Shown here: positions 14,648 to 16,016 of the stretch, one piece after another | Layout of the letters: each line of letters begins with the position of its first letter | Numbering within the stretch: position 1 is the stretch's first letter | Assembly (NCBI GenBank): GCA_030064795.1 | Contig: JASJEI010000224.1 | Coordinates: forward strand, 1-16,016 | Source: Pleurocapsa sp. MO_226.B13 | GTDB taxonomy: Bacteria > Cyanobacteriota > Cyanobacteriia > Cyanobacteriales > Xenococcaceae | DNA length: 16,016 nucleotides | Reading direction: 5' to 3' | Notes under the pieces: generated by a model | Database searches by the model: none | Seen by the model: the letters and a program-made list of their open reading frames with translations, nothing else | Told to the model about the DNA's origin: nothing | Program-made: the position numbers and the translations under genes

Positions 14648-15115
14648 ATGCGAGAACATCTATATCAAACGTCTTTAAAATGGACGGGAAATAAAGGTCA
14701 AGGTACTAAAAGTTACCGTACTTACGATCGCGCTTATGAAATCGAAGTTGAAGGCAAGCCGATAATTTTTGGTTCGTCCGATCCTGCTTTTCGTGGCGAT
14801 CGTACTAAATATAACCCCGAAGAATTGCTAGTTGCTTCTCTTTCTAGCTGTCATCTGCTGTGGTATTTGCATTTATGTTCCGAGGCGGGAGTGGTTGTAG
14901 TTGATTATCAAGATCGAGCTATTGGCAAGATGAGCGAAGCTAAAGACGGTAGTGGAAAATTTACCGAGGTCATACTTCAGCCAGAAGTTACCATCTCCCC
15001 AGAGAGTAGTATAGAACGAGCAGAAGAACTACACGAAAAGGCTCATAAATTCTGTTTTATTGCCAATTCCGTCAACTTTCCCGTTCTATGTCAACCATCA
15101 ATTATTAAAAAATAG
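14648..15115 (+). CDS. OsmC/Ohr-family thiol peroxidase
   Basis: This 155-residue protein of the OsmC fold reduces organic hydroperoxides with a pair of cysteines. The two catalytic positions are present: C68 in NPEELLVASLSSCH and C136 in AHKFCFIANSV, the usual spacing of about 65-70 residues. The rest also fits (SDPAFRGDRTKYNPEELL; VTISPESSIERAEELHEKAH). Closest in style to the YhfA/OsmC-like branch seen in many cyanobacteria rather than classical Ohr, so the preferred peroxide is unknown. It is the last gene of the rightward group, 54 bases after the methyltransferase; that gap contains a HIP1 site. A hairpin terminator follows almost at once. Confidence 0.9.
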   Translation: MREHLYQTSLKWTGNKGQGTKSYRTYDRAYEIEVEGKPIIFGSSDPAFRGDRTKYNPEELLVASLSSCHLLWYLHLCSEAGVVVVDYQDRAIGKMSEAKDGSGKFTEVILQPEVTISPESSIERAEELHEKAHKFCFIANSVNFPVLCQPSIIKK

Positions 15116-15118
15116 AAA

Positions 15119-15142
15119 AAGGGCAGACAAACGCCCACCCTT
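15119..15142 (-). terminator. Intrinsic terminator between convergent genes
   Basis: AAGGG (15119-15123) pairs with CCCTT (15138-15142), and inside it GGGC (15121-15124) can alternatively pair with GCCC (15133-15136). Read on the minus strand the stem is followed at once by TTTTT-CTA-TTTTTT, a good U-tract, about 30 bases after the stop of the RTX-like gene. On the plus strand it lies just behind the OsmC gene stop and is followed by ATTGTATTGTTG, so it may stop both transcripts. Confidence 0.7.
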
Positions 15143-15160
15143 ATTGTATTGTTGTCGAGC

Positions 15161-15267
15161 TTAGTTCTATGAATTAGAAATCGCCACTATCAGCTATAAG
15201 TAACTCATCACTATCCCAGTTATATTCGCTAATCAAATCGTTGTAGTTGACATCTAAACCAGAACTA
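15161..15267 (-). repeat. C-terminal cassette repeat, copy 2
   Basis: This block is the partner of 9476-9582 (98 of 107 bases identical, same orientation). It covers 13 bases after the stop and the last ~30 codons of the RTX-like gene. Confidence 0.85.
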
Positions 15268-16016
15268 GCCGTATGCAATGAAGGAGTAAATTCACCATTG
15301 ACGGTATTGTAATCACCATCCTCAAATCTAATAACTTCTACATTAGTCAAACTACTTGTGATAGTAGAACTAAATACTTGAGTAAAACCTTCATCCTGTT
15401 GCAAAGAAATTTCGTAGTCTGCTCTCAACCCTGAAAAAACGATAAGATCGTCACCATCTCCACCATCAAAAGAGACCTGTGAAACATCAGTACCAGACAA
15501 GTCTCGTATCGTTAAAGTATCATCTCCACCAAGACCATTGATTTCAAACTCCTCAACATTATCGGCATCAATGGTAAATGGCCCTAAATTTACGCGTTCA
15601 AACAAGGCGCGATCGCCATTGGCTCCTAACTTAAACTCATCTCCAGCTTCAGCTGCGCCATTAATTTCGGCAATATCGTAACCATCATCACCTTCATTAA
15701 TATCGCTACCATCGCCATTATTCCAGATAAAGCGATCGTCTCCTGCGCCACCAATTTTGTAGTCGTCTCCTGTGTCACCAATAAGTTCATCGTTACCTGC
15801 GCCAGCAGTGAGGGTATCATCATCCTCACCACCAAAAGCAACAACATCGACAAAAGTGTGACTAGCATCGAGAATGTCGCTACCTGCACCACCAGTAAAG
15901 AAGACTTGTTGGACATCAGTACCAGACAAGTCTTGTACCGTTAAAGTATCATCTCCACCAAGACCATTGATTTCAAACTGCTCGACATTATCGGTATCAA
16001 CGGTAAATGGCCCTAA
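15174..16016 (-). CDS. RTX-like calcium-binding exoprotein, C-terminal part (5' end outside window)
   Basis: The frame is open to the window edge, so the TTG near 15929 is internal. About 280 residues are visible. They contain degenerate RTX nonapeptides (GGAGSDILD, GGEDDDTLT, GAGNDELIG, GAGDDRFIW), which bind Ca2+ as a parallel beta-roll outside the cell. A longer repeat (GPFTIDADNVEEFEINGLGG followed by DDTLTIRDLSGTDVSQV) also appears in a second copy 143 residues upstream, at the window edge. The C-terminal part (LIVFSGLRADYEISL, NVEVIRFEDGDY) is typical of the end of haemolysin-type proteins. It ends in the same tail, DSDELLIADSGDF, as the CBM6 protein. Export by a type I secretion system is expected for the family; the total length and the N-terminal function cannot be seen. 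Confidence 0.85.
   Translation of the reverse strand, partial: LGPFTVDTDNVEQFEINGLGGDDTLTVQDLSGTDVQQVFFTGGAGSDILDASHTFVDVVAFGGEDDDTLTAGAGNDELIGDTGDDYKIGGAGDDRFIWNNGDGSDINEGDDGYDIAEINGAAEAGDEFKLGANGDRALFERVNLGPFTIDADNVEEFEINGLGGDDTLTIRDLSGTDVSQVSFDGGDGDDLIVFSGLRADYEISLQQDEGFTQVFSSTITSSLTNVEVIRFEDGDYNTVNGEFTPSLHTASSGLDVNYNDLISEYNWDSDELLIADSGDF
15484..15587 (-). repeat. Direct repeat within the RTX-like gene, copy 1
   Basis: This block matches 15913-16016 at 98 of 104 bases, offset 429 bases (143 codons). It encodes the module NLGPFT.D.DNVE.FEINGLGG followed by DDTLT..DLSGTDV. Confidence 0.85.
15913..16016 (-). repeat. Direct repeat within the RTX-like gene, copy 2 (cut by the window edge)
   Basis: This is the partner of 15484-15587. 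Identity is still high at the last base of the window, so the repeat unit continues beyond it. Confidence 0.8.

Noticed and set aside
15626..15916. Leftward 96-codon frame rich in Leu, Met and Val inside the RTX-like gene
   Set aside because: It is the alternate frame of the repetitive Asp/Gly-rich codons and is not a membrane protein.

Overview
The window reads as part of a cyanobacterial chromosome. The palindrome GCGATCGC (HIP1) occurs at least 15 times in 16 kb, for example at 69, 657, 940, 1008, 1267, 4201, 4979, 5333, 5463, 7405, 12261, 12735, 14093, 14617 and 15609; chance would give less than one. The pilM-pilN-pilO-pilQ order without pilP, and a PilQ with an AMIN domain, also fit cyanobacteria. 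I cannot name the species.

Layout. Bases 1-716 (+) are the 3' end of a FeoB-like iron transporter. A 20-bp palindrome follows, and then a cobD gene (-) that has lost about two thirds of its length and stops at that palindrome. Next comes an HU gene (-). Bases 1726-6991 (-) hold the type IV pilus assembly operon pilMNOQ, transcribed from right to left: actin-like PilM, inner-membrane PilN and PilO, and the outer-membrane secretin PilQ. Divergent from it at 7354-8658 (+) is an orphan sugar-type ABC transporter substrate-binding lipoprotein.

Bases 8659-12756 are an accessory region. At 8829-9364 (+) lies the 5' end of a large cyanobacterial exoprotein gene. It is split by a 149-bp MITE-like element flanked by TTA direct repeats; removing the element plus one TTA restores the reading frame. 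The fragment ends next to a second, foldback repeat. On the other strand, 9489-12314 encodes a 941-residue modular surface or exported protein: propeller-type repeats, an SdrD B-like domain, a nidogen-like domain and two CBM6-type modules.

Bases 12757-15115 (+) carry four compactly spaced genes: a GNAT acetyltransferase, a GFA-family zinc protein, a SAM methyltransferase and an OsmC-family peroxidase. They may form a small detoxification or stress operon. At the right edge, 15174->16016 (-), is the 3' end of an RTX-like calcium-binding protein gene that runs off the window.

The main non-obvious signals are the traceable MITE insertion, and a 107-bp block (about 92% identical) that gives the CBM6 protein and the RTX-like protein the same C-terminal tail ending DSGDF. 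This block looks like a recombining C-terminal cassette, possibly a secretion signal. I found no tRNA, rRNA, CRISPR array or intact transposase.
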